Of a stretch of 64,000 nt of DNA, positions 19,646-28,715 are shown in pieces (the stretch's first letter is position 1; every line of letters starts with the position of its first letter). The position numbers were made by a program, and so were the translations under genes. The notes below the pieces were generated by a model. It saw nothing but the letters and a program-made list of their open reading frames with translations. It was not told the DNA's origin and ran no database searches. The DNA is taken from positions 1,488,001-1,552,000 of the forward strand of contig NC_017735.1 of the NCBI RefSeq assembly GCF_000259275.1, in the 5' to 3' direction. Source of the stretch: Helicobacter cetorum MIT 99-5656. GTDB taxonomy: Bacteria; Campylobacterota; Campylobacteria; Campylobacterales; Helicobacteraceae.

Positions 19646-20158
19646 CAGATAAATTGCTACTAGAAACACCACGCTTCCAATTAAAACGCTCAAAAACATT
19701 CTCTTAGCATTTTTAAGAGCCACCATTAAAAAAGCGCTCAAATAAAACAACAGCAAAAACACACAAAAAATCCCTAAAAGCACCTTAAACACGATTCCCA
19801 CTTTAGCCTTGTGCAACATGACTAACGCCCCTAAAAAACCCCTTTTAATGGTTTTGATTTTAGCTTGATTATTCTTAGTTTCAAGGCTGACTTCATATAA
19901 AGGAGTGCCAATGACTAACGCCCCCCTATAGTCTCTAGGCTCTATTCTTCTGGGCAAAGCTAGTTGGTTTTCTTTCAAAAAATCAAGCAAAAACTCCAAG
20001 CGTTCTTTACTTTTAAGCTCTTTGTCTAAAATCCATTCTTGAATATGAGCGTGAGTATTTTGCCGCACTCCAAAGAGCATTAAAAGCCCTGTGAGAGCAA
20101 ACAGCAACACTAAGGGGAAGAAAAACGAAGTCGCATAGGTGTGGAATGAACGCATCAT
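19637..20158 (-). CDS. PepSY-associated-type integral membrane protein
   Basis: 173 residues with an N-terminal membrane segment (FFFPLVLLFALTGLLMLFGV, about 12-31), a periplasmic central region, and two more membrane helices near the C-terminus (VFKVLLGIFCVFLLLFYLSA and MFLSVLIGSVVFLVAIYLSL). The start MRSFHTYATSFFFPLVLLFA with an early HxxA-type helix resembles PepSY-TM proteins. Equivalent to H. pylori HP0234. It overlaps the glutathionylspermidine-synthase-like gene by 4 bp (ATGA), so translation is coupled. Function is unknown. Confidence 0.7.
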   Translation of the reverse strand: MMRSFHTYATSFFFPLVLLFALTGLLMLFGVRQNTHAHIQEWILDKELKSKERLEFLLDFLKENQLALPRRIEPRDYRGALVIGTPLYEVSLETKNNQAKIKTIKRGFLGALVMLHKAKVGIVFKVLLGIFCVFLLLFYLSAFLMVALKNAKRMFLSVLIGSVVFLVAIYLSL

Positions 20159-21327
20159 TTTAGCATGTGGCTCACAAATTTAGAAAAATTATCTAACACC
20201 AAGCCCCCTTTTCTAAACCCTAACGCACAAGATTCATAGGCAAAAAACACATTAGGCTGGTAATACAAACCATTATGCGAATTTAACTCATAAAACTCTT
20301 GATAGATAGGCTTATGGTTTGCATAAACGCCGTCTGTTTTGAAGAGTGATTGCATAGAAGAATCAAAGATTTCACTATTTGCACCTTCTCTACCAAAAGC
20401 CACCTTTTTAATTTGCTTTTTATTTTTTAAAGGTTCATAGCTTGTTTCTAATAATAAGGGGTGGTTTGGGTATCTGTCCCATAAAAGCTTTAAAAAACGC
20501 TTAGATTGAAAAAGGATTGTGTAGGCTGGGTTTAAAAAAATCGTGTTTTTATTTTCCATCATGCCTTGCATTAAAAGGGCTAATTCTGGCTCATCAATAG
20601 CGATATTTTCCCAAGGCAAGAGCTTGAATAAAAATTCATAATTCATGCCATTTTTAAACACGCCTTCTTCTATATTAAACTCCACTTCATCAATGTAAGA
20701 AAAATCGGTTTCAAACCCCACGCTTTGAGCGATGTCTTGTAAAAACCGCATGGTGCGCTCTTCTTCAATATTGCCCTTGACACTTGAAAAAAGGATTTTC
20801 CACCCTTCATACATCTCATCAAAACGGCTCACATCATCGCCCAAAGTAACCATGCGTTTAAAATTCTCGCCAATGGCTTCATAGAGATTGTTAAATTGCG
20901 CGTTTTCATCATAACCATTTGCTTTGAGTAACGCCCATTGAATCACGGCTGTCTCATAGAGCATGGTCGGAGTGTCGGCGTTAAACTCCAATAATTTAAT
21001 TTGCTTCCCGTCCAACCCCCCTGCTAAATCAAAACGCCCATAAATATGCCAATGCACTTCTTCTTCAAAACTTTGTTTAATCATAGGAATGAGTGCGTTA
21101 GGAATATCTAGCTCAAAAAACCGCTCGTTTTCTATGACATCTTCAGCGGTTTCTACAAACATGTCATAAAGCTCATTGCAAGCTTCATAATAGGCATCGG
21201 CTTCTTTTTGAGAAACAACCACCATTTCATCAGCGATATAAGCTGAGCTATCACTATCAGTATGCCACTCTAGACCGATTTCTTCTAAGGTTTCATTATC
21301 TAAAGGGTTTAAAGCAATCACTTGCAT
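20155..21327 (-). CDS. Glutathionylspermidine synthase-like ATP-grasp protein
   Basis: 390 residues matching the C-terminal synthetase half of glutathionylspermidine synthase (H. pylori HP0233, YgiC/YjfC group). Visible motifs: WHIYGRFDLAGGLDGKQIKL, the LLEFNADTPTMLYETAVIQW region (about 127-146), AGEGANSE-like REGANSEIF near 325, and FLNPAYTILFQSKRFL. The amidase half is absent, as usual in this subgroup, and members have no proven glutathionylspermidine activity, so the reaction is not assigned. Located in the minus-strand set with the lipoprotein gene upstream and the PepSY-like gene downstream. Confidence 0.85.
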   Translation of the reverse strand: MQVIALNPLDNETLEEIGLEWHTDSDSSAYIADEMVVVSQKEADAYYEACNELYDMFVETAEDVIENERFFELDIPNALIPMIKQSFEEEVHWHIYGRFDLAGGLDGKQIKLLEFNADTPTMLYETAVIQWALLKANGYDENAQFNNLYEAIGENFKRMVTLGDDVSRFDEMYEGWKILFSSVKGNIEEERTMRFLQDIAQSVGFETDFSYIDEVEFNIEEGVFKNGMNYEFLFKLLPWENIAIDEPELALLMQGMMENKNTIFLNPAYTILFQSKRFLKLLWDRYPNHPLLLETSYEPLKNKKQIKKVAFGREGANSEIFDSSMQSLFKTDGVYANHKPIYQEFYELNSHNGLYYQPNVFFAYESCALGFRKGGLVLDNFSKFVSHMLK

Positions 21328-21340
21328 AACTTGTCCTTAA

Positions 21341-21979
21341 TTATGAGTTAAAGCCCCTTGAGCCAGAGCTTACAGAAGGCGATGTAGTCGGTCTGCTAGA
21401 GCCAAAAAAACCGCTTTTTCCCTTGCTCGCACCACTAACGCCTGAACTACTAGGCGTGCTTTTAGAAAAAGAATTTTGAGAGCGTTGGTAAGCTTGTGGG
21501 GATTTGTAGTTGCGCTGAGCGTTTTGCTGGTAATTAGGGTTATTAAAAAGCTTGTTACCGATATAACTTCCTAAAATCGCCCCTGCAGCACTTCCTAAAA
21601 TCGCACTTCCCAAGCCAAAGCCTGAACTCTCACCCCCACTTGCTGGTTGGGTGAGTTTGCTAGTACCATTATCAATCTTAGCCTCTTCTTCTTTGATGAG
21701 CTTTTGGATTTCTTCATCGCTTAACACCCGCTCATTACCCTGTAAATCACGCACCACAATATGGGTTTTGGAGCTTGGATATTCTTCAACGACCTTGTAA
21801 GACTTATCGCTTTGCTCTTCTAAAATAACAAACGCCCCTTTTTGAACGCTTTGAGCTAAACGGCTTTGTTCTTGCTTCTCATCTGCATTACCCTTACACC
21901 CCACAATACTTACCATAACTAGCGCGCTCAAGCCCCCTATAATCGCATAGTCAGAAATCTTTCTGTAGGGCTTTTTCAT
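21341..21979 (-). CDS. UPF0323 family lipoprotein
   Basis: 212-residue secreted lipoprotein. Lys-rich start, hydrophobic helix ([18 protein letters not shown]) and a lipobox ending at Cys28. The middle has [20 protein letters not shown] and a glycine-zipper stretch [20 protein letters not shown] (about 127-146), a motif of membrane-inserting helices. The C-terminus is Ser/Gln/Asn-rich low complexity. Near-identical in layout to H. pylori HP0232. ATGA overlap with the dsbK-like gene upstream. Function unknown; the zipper suggests envelope association. Confidence 0.88.
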   Translation of the reverse strand: MKKPYRKISDYAIIGGLSALVMVSIVGCKGNADEKQEQSRLAQSVQKGAFVILEEQSDKSYKVVEEYPSSKTHIVVRDLQGNERVLSDEEIQKLIKEEEAKIDNGTSKLTQPASGGESSGFGLGSAILGSAAGAILGSYIGNKLFNNPNYQQNAQRNYKSPQAYQRSQNSFSKSTPSSSGVSGASKGKSGFFGSSRPTTSPSVSSGSRGFNS

Positions 21980-22770
21980 TTAGCGGCCTTATACTTGTAT
22001 AAGAAAGGCACATATTTAATCACACCGCTTTCAAAAATCTTTTTAGTGGTGTTTTCTACTTTGGTGCGTAACCCTTCTGGTTCTTTTTGAGCGTTAATAT
22101 CATATTGTGTGGAATAAATCTTTTCAATGATAGCAATTTTATCTTCTACGCTCGCTCCCTTAGCTCTAGCTTGGGCGATTTCTTCTTGAATGATAGCCGC
22201 CTTTTTAGCTGAATTAACTCCAAGCCACCCTACAATAACCATTCTCACGCTACTTTCTTTCAAATGCTCTTTAATCTTAGTAAGCTCTTTTTGACAATGC
22301 GGACACATAGGGTCTGAAACGATATAAAGGATTTTATCCCTATTTTTAGCGTTGCTAGAAGGCAATTCTATAACATAATCGCTAGGAATCGCTTCAAACA
22401 AGGCGTTTAGCTTAGAGCTATTTTGCTGAGTGGTGTTAAGGGTTTGGATTTCTTGATTGATTTCTGTAACCAATTGCACATCTTCGCTCTTATTGCTAAA
22501 AAAGATATTGCTAAGCCCTATGATTAAATTACCATCCTTACTCACTACAAGCGGAATGTGATACTTAGTGTCTGGGTCTTCTACCACAACAATTTTTAAA
22601 TCTTGGCTGGATTTCAAAGGCTTAATTTCTAAAACGCTCACTTTCTTGCTCGTTTGCTTTTCAATCACTTTCACCAAATTATCTTGCATTGACTTATAGG
22701 CTGGATTTTTAGGAGCAGCTCCTAAACCTACAAGAAGTAACGCGCTCAATACACTCGCTCTTAATATCAT
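21976..22770 (-). CDS. dsbK: Periplasmic thiol:disulfide oxidoreductase, DsbG/DsbK type
   Basis: 264 residues with a signal peptide ([18 protein letters not shown]). An N-terminal dimerisation-like domain comes first (about 25-120), then a thioredoxin fold with the active site CPHC at 156-159 in [13 protein letters not shown]. This is the H. pylori HP0231 (DsbK/HPDsbA) family, which oxidises cysteine pairs in secreted proteins; the product is a dimer in the periplasm. First gene of a four-gene minus-strand operon with coupled junctions. Divergent from kdsB, with a 104-bp intergenic region. Confidence 0.9.
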   Translation of the reverse strand: MILRASVLSALLLVGLGAAPKNPAYKSMQDNLVKVIEKQTSKKVSVLEIKPLKSSQDLKIVVVEDPDTKYHIPLVVSKDGNLIIGLSNIFFSNKSEDVQLVTEINQEIQTLNTTQQNSSKLNALFEAIPSDYVIELPSSNAKNRDKILYIVSDPMCPHCQKELTKIKEHLKESSVRMVIVGWLGVNSAKKAAIIQEEIAQARAKGASVEDKIAIIEKIYSTQYDINAQKEPEGLRTKVENTTKKIFESGVIKYVPFLYKYKAAK

Positions 22771-22835
22771 TCTAAAACTCCTAAATCATGCTTAAATCCT
22801 TAAATTTTAAAAGAAATAAGCCTTAAAAATGCGAG

Positions 22836-22841
22836 TATAAT
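22836..22841 (+). promoter_or_regulatory. -10 element of kdsB
   Basis: Perfect TATAAT, 33 bp before the kdsB ATG, which would give a leader of about 25 nt. It lies in the short dsbK-kdsB divergent region. Confidence 0.6.
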
Positions 22842-22874
22842 ACCATAAAAAGCCCATATTTTAAAGGTTCAAAG

Positions 22875-23594
22875 ATGATTATCATTCCTGCCAGATTAAA
22901 GTCTAGTCGTTTTGAAAATAAGGTGTTAGCAGATATTTTTGGATTACCCATGATAGTTAGGTGCGCTAAAAATGCGAGCTTAGTAGATGATTGTATAGTC
23001 GCTTGCGATGATGAGAGCATTGTAGAAGTGTGTAACCAATTTCACATTAAAGCGGTGCTTACTTCTAAGCACCATAATAGCGGCACTGAACGCTGTTTTG
23101 AAGCAGCTCAAATCTTAAAGCTTAAAAAAGACACTCCGATTTTAAACCTACAGGGCGATGAACCCTTTTTAGAAAAAGAAGTTATTTTAGCTTTGCTAAA
23201 AACCACTCAAAACGCTCCTTTTATGGCAACTTGTGCAAAAGTGATTGATGAAACAGAAGCGAGTAACCCTAATTTAGTAAAAGTCATCTTGGATAACCAA
23301 CATAACGCCCTGTATTTTTCACGCTCTATAATCCCCTATATGCGCGACAACACTAAACGCCAAACACCCCTTTTAGGGCATATCGGTATTTATGGGTTTT
23401 CTAGTAAAGAAGTCTTAGAAGAATTATGCTCTCTCAAGCCCTGTGCGTTAGAAGAAATAGAAAAATTAGAGCAATTAAGGGCTTTATATTATCAAAAAAG
23501 CATTCAAGTTGAAGTAATCAAAAGCGATAGTATCGGCATTGACACCAAAGAAGATTTAAAAAAAGCCCTTGAGAAGTTTCATGCATTAAAATAA
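22875..23594 (+). CDS. kdsB: 3-deoxy-manno-octulosonate cytidylyltransferase
   Basis: Activates KDO as CMP-KDO for lipopolysaccharide inner core. The 239 residues show the nucleotidyltransferase N-terminus [20 protein letters not shown], the catalytic VACDDESI region, the [10 protein letters not shown] motif (about 92-101), and [18 protein letters not shown] near 170-187, all conserved in KdsB. Cytoplasmic. Monocistronic by layout: divergent from dsbK and followed by a tRNA gene with its own promoter. Confidence 0.94.
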   Translation: MIIIPARLKSSRFENKVLADIFGLPMIVRCAKNASLVDDCIVACDDESIVEVCNQFHIKAVLTSKHHNSGTERCFEAAQILKLKKDTPILNLQGDEPFLEKEVILALLKTTQNAPFMATCAKVIDETEASNPNLVKVILDNQHNALYFSRSIIPYMRDNTKRQTPLLGHIGIYGFSSKEVLEELCSLKPCALEEIEKLEQLRALYYQKSIQVEVIKSDSIGIDTKEDLKKALEKFHALK

Positions 23595-23642
23595 AGATGC
23601 GTGAGACTTTTTAAAATTTAGCATCTAAAAATGCAGTTTTTC

Positions 23643-23671
23643 TTGACTTTGTGAGAAAAACGCACTATAAT
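23643..23671 (+). promoter_or_regulatory. Promoter of tRNA-Asn
   Basis: TTGACT (23643-23648) and TATAAT (23666-23671) spaced by 17 bp, a near-consensus promoter. The predicted start is about 24 bp before the mature tRNA. A good -35 is uncommon in Helicobacter and fits a stable-RNA gene. Confidence 0.8.
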
Positions 23672-23701
23672 TTGATTTCTTTTTTGTTTGAGCGATTTTA
23701 T

Positions 23702-23776
23702 TCCAGATTAGCTCAGCGGTAGAGTAGGCGGCTGTTAACCGCTTGGTCGTAGGTTCGAATCCTACATCTGGAGCCA
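23702..23776 (+). tRNA. tRNA-Asn (anticodon GTT)
   Basis: Full cloverleaf: acceptor TCCAGAT pairs with ATCTGGA, D-arm AGCTCAGCGGTAGAG, anticodon arm GCGG-CTGTTAA-CCGC with GTT anticodon, T-arm GTAGGTTCGAATCCTAC, discriminator G and encoded CCA (23774-23776). No mismatches seen in the stems apart from a G-T at the base of the anticodon stem. Confidence 0.97.
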
Positions 23777-23977
23777 TACTTCTATAAATATAAAGCACAC
23801 CCCGTAAAAATTCAAAGCCATTCCAAGAGTTATCAAATCCTACAAAATCAAATTAACACCCATTGAACGACACCCATCGCCAGCTTGAGCTTGCATAAAG
23901 AACGATTTGATTTATGCTTAATGCAAAAAAGCCTATAGCCTTTTGCTTAAATACGCCTTTCAAACACCACCGCCAAT

Positions 23978-25117
23978 TCAGACAATCCCTTTTGACTTAA
24001 TCCATAGCATATTAGCCAACACCCCCACAACAACCCCTATAGCCAAATTATTAGTTAATAAAACAACCGCCACAACCAAGCACATGTTTAGCGTGTCATA
24101 AGGCTTAATTTTTTTAATGTTGATGACAGATTGAAAATTAAAAGTTGTAAAAGAAATCATAATCATCACCGCAACCACCGCAACAATAGGAATTTGACTC
24201 ACATAATCATTAAACACCAAAACTAGCACTATCAAAGAAAAGCCCGCAAAAAAGGTAGATAGCCTAGTGCTTGCCCCAGACTTTGCATTGATGATAGACT
24301 GGCCTACTAAAGCGCACCCAGTCATTCCCCCCAAAAGTCCTGAAGTGATATTCCCTAAGCCCTGCGCTTTAGCTTCTTGATTTTTATCGCTCACATAATC
24401 TTGTAAAATATCATCTAAAGTCTTAGCGCTCAATAAGCTTTCTATCGTGCCTACTAACGCTAAAGAAAGTGCATAAGGCAACAATCCTATAATGATTTTA
24501 AAATCCATGTTTTGGGGCAGAATGATAAAATTAAAGCCGCTTGCCCCTTTTTCAATGCTTCCTAAATCAGGCACATGCACATCAAAAATCAAGGCGATAG
24601 CCGTAACAGAGATGATGCAAATTAAATTAGATGGAATTTTTTTAGTGATTAGAGGAAACAGATAAATAATCAATATTCCCATAGCGAGCAAAAAATACAT
24701 TGCATAAGGAGCGTTTTCAAAAAACTTCAATTGTTCTTTTAAAAGCAAAATTCCTAACGCATTCACAAACCCATACATCACCGATTGCGGAATGTATCTC
24801 AAAAGATTCCCTATCTTAAAATAGCCTAAAAAGATTTGCACAACACCTGCCATTATGGTAACCACGCCCACATACTCAAGCCCGTATTTTTTGCACACAC
24901 CCACTAAAATCAGCGCCACTGAACCAGCCGCAGCACTTATCATCGCCCTTCTTGCGCCAAAGAGCGCTAAAACACACGCCATATAGAAGGTTGTATAAAA
25001 GGCTACGCTTACATCTAGCCCTACCATAAGTGCAAAGCCTGCCGTCTCTGGTATCATAGAAAGCCCCACCACAAAACCAGACAATAAATCCCTCTGAATT
25101 TTTTGAAATGTTTTCAT
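23978..25117 (-). CDS. SulP-family anion permease lacking a STAS domain
   Basis: Inner-membrane transporter of 379 residues with about 10 hydrophobic segments. The SulP signature region is at the N-terminus (LLSGFVVGLSMIPETAGFAL), followed by the conserved GPTAAVA-like SAAAGSVALILVGV, and GNITSGLLGGMTGCALVGQS near 250-270. Usual SulP proteins are over 500 residues with a cytoplasmic STAS domain; this one ends after the membrane part, as does the H. pylori homologue HP0228. The substrate is unproven (sulfate, bicarbonate or other anion). Confidence 0.85.
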   Translation of the reverse strand: MKTFQKIQRDLLSGFVVGLSMIPETAGFALMVGLDVSVAFYTTFYMACVLALFGARRAMISAAAGSVALILVGVCKKYGLEYVGVVTIMAGVVQIFLGYFKIGNLLRYIPQSVMYGFVNALGILLLKEQLKFFENAPYAMYFLLAMGILIIYLFPLITKKIPSNLICIISVTAIALIFDVHVPDLGSIEKGASGFNFIILPQNMDFKIIIGLLPYALSLALVGTIESLLSAKTLDDILQDYVSDKNQEAKAQGLGNITSGLLGGMTGCALVGQSIINAKSGASTRLSTFFAGFSLIVLVLVFNDYVSQIPIVAVVAVMIMISFTTFNFQSVINIKKIKPYDTLNMCLVVAVVLLTNNLAIGVVVGVLANMLWIKSKGIV

Positions 25118-25228
25118 GCTTTTTACCTTAATTATAAATCTTTCGCATTCTACTATAACACTCTAAATCATTACAATTTTTACCAAAATACCTTAAGCGC
25201 CCCAATCATTTTTCAAACTTCTCTCTAC

Positions 25229-25240
25229 AAAAAAAAAAAA
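25229..25240 (+). repeat. A12 homopolymer tract in the Hop promoter
   Basis: Twelve consecutive A residues, 12 bp upstream of a TATAGT -10 element (25253-25258), i.e. over the -35 position. The Hop start codon is 114 bp downstream of the -10. Length changes here would alter promoter spacing, as known for poly-T tracts upstream of some H. pylori adhesin genes. Confidence 0.7.
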
Positions 25241-25252
25241 CGATATTTATGT

Positions 25253-25258
25253 TATAGT
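25253..25258 (+). promoter_or_regulatory. Putative -10 of the Hop porin gene
   Basis: TATAGT, one base from consensus, right after the A12 tract. It gives a leader of roughly 110 nt to the TTG start at 25373. Confidence 0.5.
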
Positions 25259-25372
25259 TATACACATTTTGAAAAATCCATATTCCTAACAATATTCCAT
25301 GTCTCAAAAACTAGGTTTAAGATTAAGAGTATGTTTGCTTTCACAAAGAATTTTTACAAAAAAGGAAGAAAA

Positions 25373-27454
25373 TTGAAAAAACACAAAATCATTGCCTCTT
25401 TAGGCTTGTCCTCAATGCTCGCATTAAGCAGTCTTTATGCAGAAGATGATGGGTATTTTGTAAGCGTAGGGTATCAATTAGGCGGCTCAACTCAGATTGC
25501 TAAAAACACTGGGGCGATTAAAAATTTGAACGACAGATACCAGCAATTAAACCAGGATTTAGCCAGCGTGCTTAAATTAAAGCAATCCATTGCAAACGCT
25601 AATAATACCCAGCTCATCACTAGCGCAGTAACAAATGTCAAGTCCTTTGCAAACAATAACTACAATTTAAAAAATGATTCCCCCATATTCAACGCCACAC
25701 AAGCCTTGCTTACATCCGTGCTAGCGTTCTGGAAGCTTATCGGTGATGATGGCACAAAATTTTGGGTGGATAAAAATTGTGCTACTGATGGTAGTAATCA
25801 CCAAAGCACCTGCAACGAAGTGGGAGGAAGGGTGTCAGAAACCACTTTTAAAAAAATGACACAAGAAGCAGAAAAACTCCAATCTGCTATCCTTAAACTC
25901 TGCCCTTTGAGTGGGTGTAGTAATAATGGTGCTACCCATCAAGTGCAACAAGCTGCTTTAACTACTACAGAAACATCTAGTCAAGGCAAATCTGCAGAAC
26001 AACAAAAAACCACAAACACCATAACTGAAGCCCTAAAAGCTGCACAAGATCTTATGAGTGAATTGCAAAAAAGCTCTCCGTGGATCAAATGGGATCAAGT
26101 GAAAATCAAGAATCAAACTGACCAAAGCCAACACCAAGTCAAACCGGAAGCAGACATGCTCACTAACTACGAGATGTTTAAAAATGTCAATGCGATGCTG
26201 CCCCTTCTACAACAAATGATAAGCCTCTCTCAAACTGACCACACAGAAACACAAAACTTACAATCTCAAGCTACTGGTTCTAATAGAAACCAAGATTTTG
26301 TGAATAAGTTTTATAATGTCGCTACCAATCAAGCCACCATCCTGGCTAACTCACAAAAAATCTTTCAACTCTTTAGCTCCATCCCCAAAAACCAGCTCTA
26401 TTATATGGAGCATGCCTACCAACAAGAAGTGGCGAATCTTGGTGGCACACAAGGTGCAACAACTGGTTCGCAAAGTCAAAGTCAAGGTAATGATTCCGTC
26501 AAACAAAACATCATTGGTGGTAAAGATCAAAATAATAACTCCGTTACTCTAACCCCTTATATTGATGCTATCCAAAGAAACATCACTTATTATGGCGATC
26601 AAGTCCAAACGGCTCTGGGCGTGGCTAATGATGTGTATTTCTTAGAGCAAAATAAGACTAATATTGAAAAGACTTTCGCTGATGCATCCCAACTAAGCAA
26701 GGAGCTTTCTGCCACTTCGTATAACAAACTCAATTTAAGCGAGATTATCACAGCTAATGTGAATAAAAATGCCCCAGAATCTGAAAAATACAACTACAAC
26801 ATCAACCAAAGCCAGCATGCCGAATTAAGGGATGCGTTAGCGGCTATGGCAAACAACCCCTTCAGAAATGTAGGCATCCTCAAATCCCAATCTAATAATG
26901 GCGTGATGAATGGTATTGGCATCCAAGCGGGCTATAAGCAATTCTTTGGCCCTGAAAAAAGATGGGGCGCTAGGTATTATGGCTTCTTTGATTACAACCA
27001 TACCTATATTTCATCTAATTTCTTTAGCTCTGCTTCTAATGTCTTAACCTATGGAGCGGCGAGCGATTTTCTGTATAACTTCATCAATGACAGGCAAATG
27101 ACTATCTTTGGAAAAAGCGGCAAATTCTCTTTTGGCGGTTATGCAGGCATTGCTTTAGCAGGCACTTCTTGGATTAATAGCGATAAGGCTGTGTTTTTAA
27201 ACACCCCTTTATTCAATGCCTCTGATGGCCCTTATAAAGCGAGCGTGAGTTCTTCAAACTTCCAGTTTCTCTTTAACTTCGGCTTGAGAGTGAATTTCGC
27301 TGAAGCGAGCAAGGGCAAGCATGCTATCCAGCATGGAATAGATTTTGGTATCAAAATCCCTACCGTTAACACCAGCTACTATTCCTTTATGGGCGCTAAA
27401 CTCTCTTTTAGAAGAACCTTTAGTTTCTACCTAAACTATGTGTTTGCGTATTAA
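25373..27454 (+). CDS. Hop-family outer membrane protein (HopM/HopN-like)
   Basis: Helicobacter outer membrane porin/adhesin. I start at TTG 25373 (693 aa) because GGAAGAAAA precedes it and it begins a clean signal peptide, LKKHKIIASLGLSSMLALSS then LYA before EDDGYFVSVGYQLGG, the mature Hop N-terminus. The open frame extends 90 codons further upstream without coding character. The middle (about 150-470) is a variable Asn/Gln/Ser-rich extracellular domain with a Cys pair in CPLSGC. The C-terminal 180 residues hold the conserved beta-barrel strands (GIGIQAGYKQFFG, YYGFFDYNHTYI, SFGGYAGIALAGTSW, FNFGLRVNF) and end in LNYVFAY with a terminal aromatic. Its place next to the SulP gene suggests the HP0227 (HopM) orthologue. 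A hairpin terminator follows. Confidence 0.9.
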   Translation: MKKHKIIASLGLSSMLALSSLYAEDDGYFVSVGYQLGGSTQIAKNTGAIKNLNDRYQQLNQDLASVLKLKQSIANANNTQLITSAVTNVKSFANNNYNLKNDSPIFNATQALLTSVLAFWKLIGDDGTKFWVDKNCATDGSNHQSTCNEVGGRVSETTFKKMTQEAEKLQSAILKLCPLSGCSNNGATHQVQQAALTTTETSSQGKSAEQQKTTNTITEALKAAQDLMSELQKSSPWIKWDQVKIKNQTDQSQHQVKPEADMLTNYEMFKNVNAMLPLLQQMISLSQTDHTETQNLQSQATGSNRNQDFVNKFYNVATNQATILANSQKIFQLFSSIPKNQLYYMEHAYQQEVANLGGTQGATTGSQSQSQGNDSVKQNIIGGKDQNNNSVTLTPYIDAIQRNITYYGDQVQTALGVANDVYFLEQNKTNIEKTFADASQLSKELSATSYNKLNLSEIITANVNKNAPESEKYNYNINQSQHAELRDALAAMANNPFRNVGILKSQSNNGVMNGIGIQAGYKQFFGPEKRWGARYYGFFDYNHTYISSNFFSSASNVLTYGAASDFLYNFINDRQMTIFGKSGKFSFGGYAGIALAGTSWINSDKAVFLNTPLFNASDGPYKASVSSSNFQFLFNFGLRVNFAEASKGKHAIQHGIDFGIKIPTVNTSYYSFMGAKLSFRRTFSFYLNYVFAY

Positions 27455-27457
27455 AAC

Positions 27458-27486
27458 AATTAAGAGCTACGGCTCTTGTTGTTTTT
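27458..27486 (+). terminator. Intrinsic terminator of the Hop gene
   Basis: Perfect 6-bp stem AAGAGC (27462-27467) with GCTCTT (27472-27477), TACG loop, flanked by CAA/TTG pairing, then GTTGTTTTT. It begins 8 bp after the stop codon. Confidence 0.8.
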
Positions 27487-27789
27487 GATAGCGTTTTAAA
27501 TCATTAGCGTTTCAATTGATTTTTTAGATTGCTTCAGCGTTTTAAAGGGTTTTTTAAAAACCTAAAATTTTCTCAGTTTTTCATTGAAAGATTTTGTAAA
27601 AATTAAAAAGCGTTAAACGCCCCATAAGTTTTAAGCAAACCCACTTTTAAAGGAAACCCCTAAGCTTTAAAAAGCTTAAAGGAACTTTGGCTAGTCATTA
27701 CTTTTCTATTGAAAAGATTACATTAAACCCCTTAAAAGAGAATTTAATGTATAATACTAACCAAGAGTTTTTATCATGTTTTATTTCCA

Positions 27790-28103
27790 TGACAAACTCC
27801 ATTTTAGTTGATTTGCCCCATAAATCCGCTATGGGGCGTAAAGCATCAAGTTAGGCATTGAGCCTGTTTATCCAAGCGACAAAGATTATGAAATCATAGA
27901 GAAGTATAGGAATGATGATTGTATAGATTAAGAAGAATATATGGCTACCAGAAAAGCATGAAAATCATCATAGAGAAAAAGCCCTTAAAAATCTCTCCGA
28001 TATTTCTTTGAGCCTTTTAGAACACAGATTGAAAGAAATATTAAAAAACATCGTGTTTTATTTAGCCGCCAGAATTTTACACCAACAAGACGCTTACAAT
28101 TAA
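27790..28103 (+). pseudogene. Small decayed gene, unrecognised
   Basis: Downstream of a TATAAT at 27750-27755. Three successive frames give coding-like text: MTNSILVDLPHKSAMGRKAS from 27790, then KLGIEPVYPSDKDYEIIEKY, then WLPEKHENHHREKALKNLSD and a helical tail ending ARILHQQDAYN before a TAA near 28103. That would be a protein of about 105 residues broken by two frameshifts. No family recognised. The flanks (27487-27789 and 28104-28326) hold no gene; they contain a C8 run (28111-28118) and a short AGACT-AGTCT hairpin followed by T-rich sequence (28134-28156). Confidence 0.4.
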
Positions 28104-28326
28104 TTTTATGCCCCCCCCTAAAGTCGTATCCACAGACTTTTTCAGTCTTTGTTTTTCTTACAAGCAACAATAAAAGTCTATCTTATCGCCCCCCACCCCA
28201 CAAAACAAAACCTTTTTCAGAGAAAACTTTCGCTAGAGCGGATTTTTTTGGCTTGAAGTTTTGAAATTTGTTACTTATAAACCGCCTTGATTAATTTGCT
28301 ATAGCTTAATTTTTATCGCTAGGTTT

Positions 28327-28539
28327 TTAGCTCTTGGTTTGCTTTCTTATTTCAGTAATGCTCTTTGCGCCTAACCCATAGTTATCAGTGTCTATTTCAT
28401 CAATAATAACAACCATAGAAGCTTTGTTTTTATTAAGCACTTTTGATAAAAGCTCTGTAATTCCTACAATAAGTTCTTTCTTCTGTTCAGTGGTAGGGCA
28501 ACCCTGCTCTTTTGTGATACGGACATTAACAAATGGCAT
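28327..28539 (-). CDS. dmpI: 4-oxalocrotonate tautomerase family protein
   Basis: Small tautomerase of 70 residues. The start is ATG 28539 with AAGGAG 7 bp upstream, giving MPFVNVRITKEQGCPTTEQK; removal of Met exposes the catalytic Pro1. The ATG two codons earlier would destroy this. The Val/Ile-rich beta strand SMVVIIDEIDTDNYGLGAKS follows. Equivalent to H. pylori HP0924 (DmpI), whose enzyme form is hexameric and whose natural substrate is unknown. Confidence 0.9.
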   Translation of the reverse strand: MPFVNVRITKEQGCPTTEQKKELIVGITELLSKVLNKNKASMVVIIDEIDTDNYGLGAKSITEIRKQTKS

Positions 28540-28573
28540 AAACACTCCTTAACTTTAATTCTATCTCGCTCGC

Positions 28574-28579
28574 ATTATA
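28574..28579 (-). promoter_or_regulatory. -10 element of the tautomerase gene
   Basis: Minus-strand TATAAT in TGTATAATGCG, about 35 bp before the start codon, giving a leader of about 28 nt. Confidence 0.55.
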
Positions 28580-28715
28580 CACAACAAACATATTATATAG
28601 ACTTTATACAACACAAAAACAAATTAAAAAATGGGTGTTTTCTAGTTTTTGATATTCTTAGTGTTTGTTTGGTTTTAAGCTTTGTAGTTCTTTTTCCTAT
28701 CAAAATTCAAACAGA

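Noticed and set aside
25103..25372. Long N-terminal extension of the Hop protein
   Set aside because: No signal peptide or similarity in that part; it crosses the promoter and A12 tract, and the proper signal peptide begins at TTG 25373.
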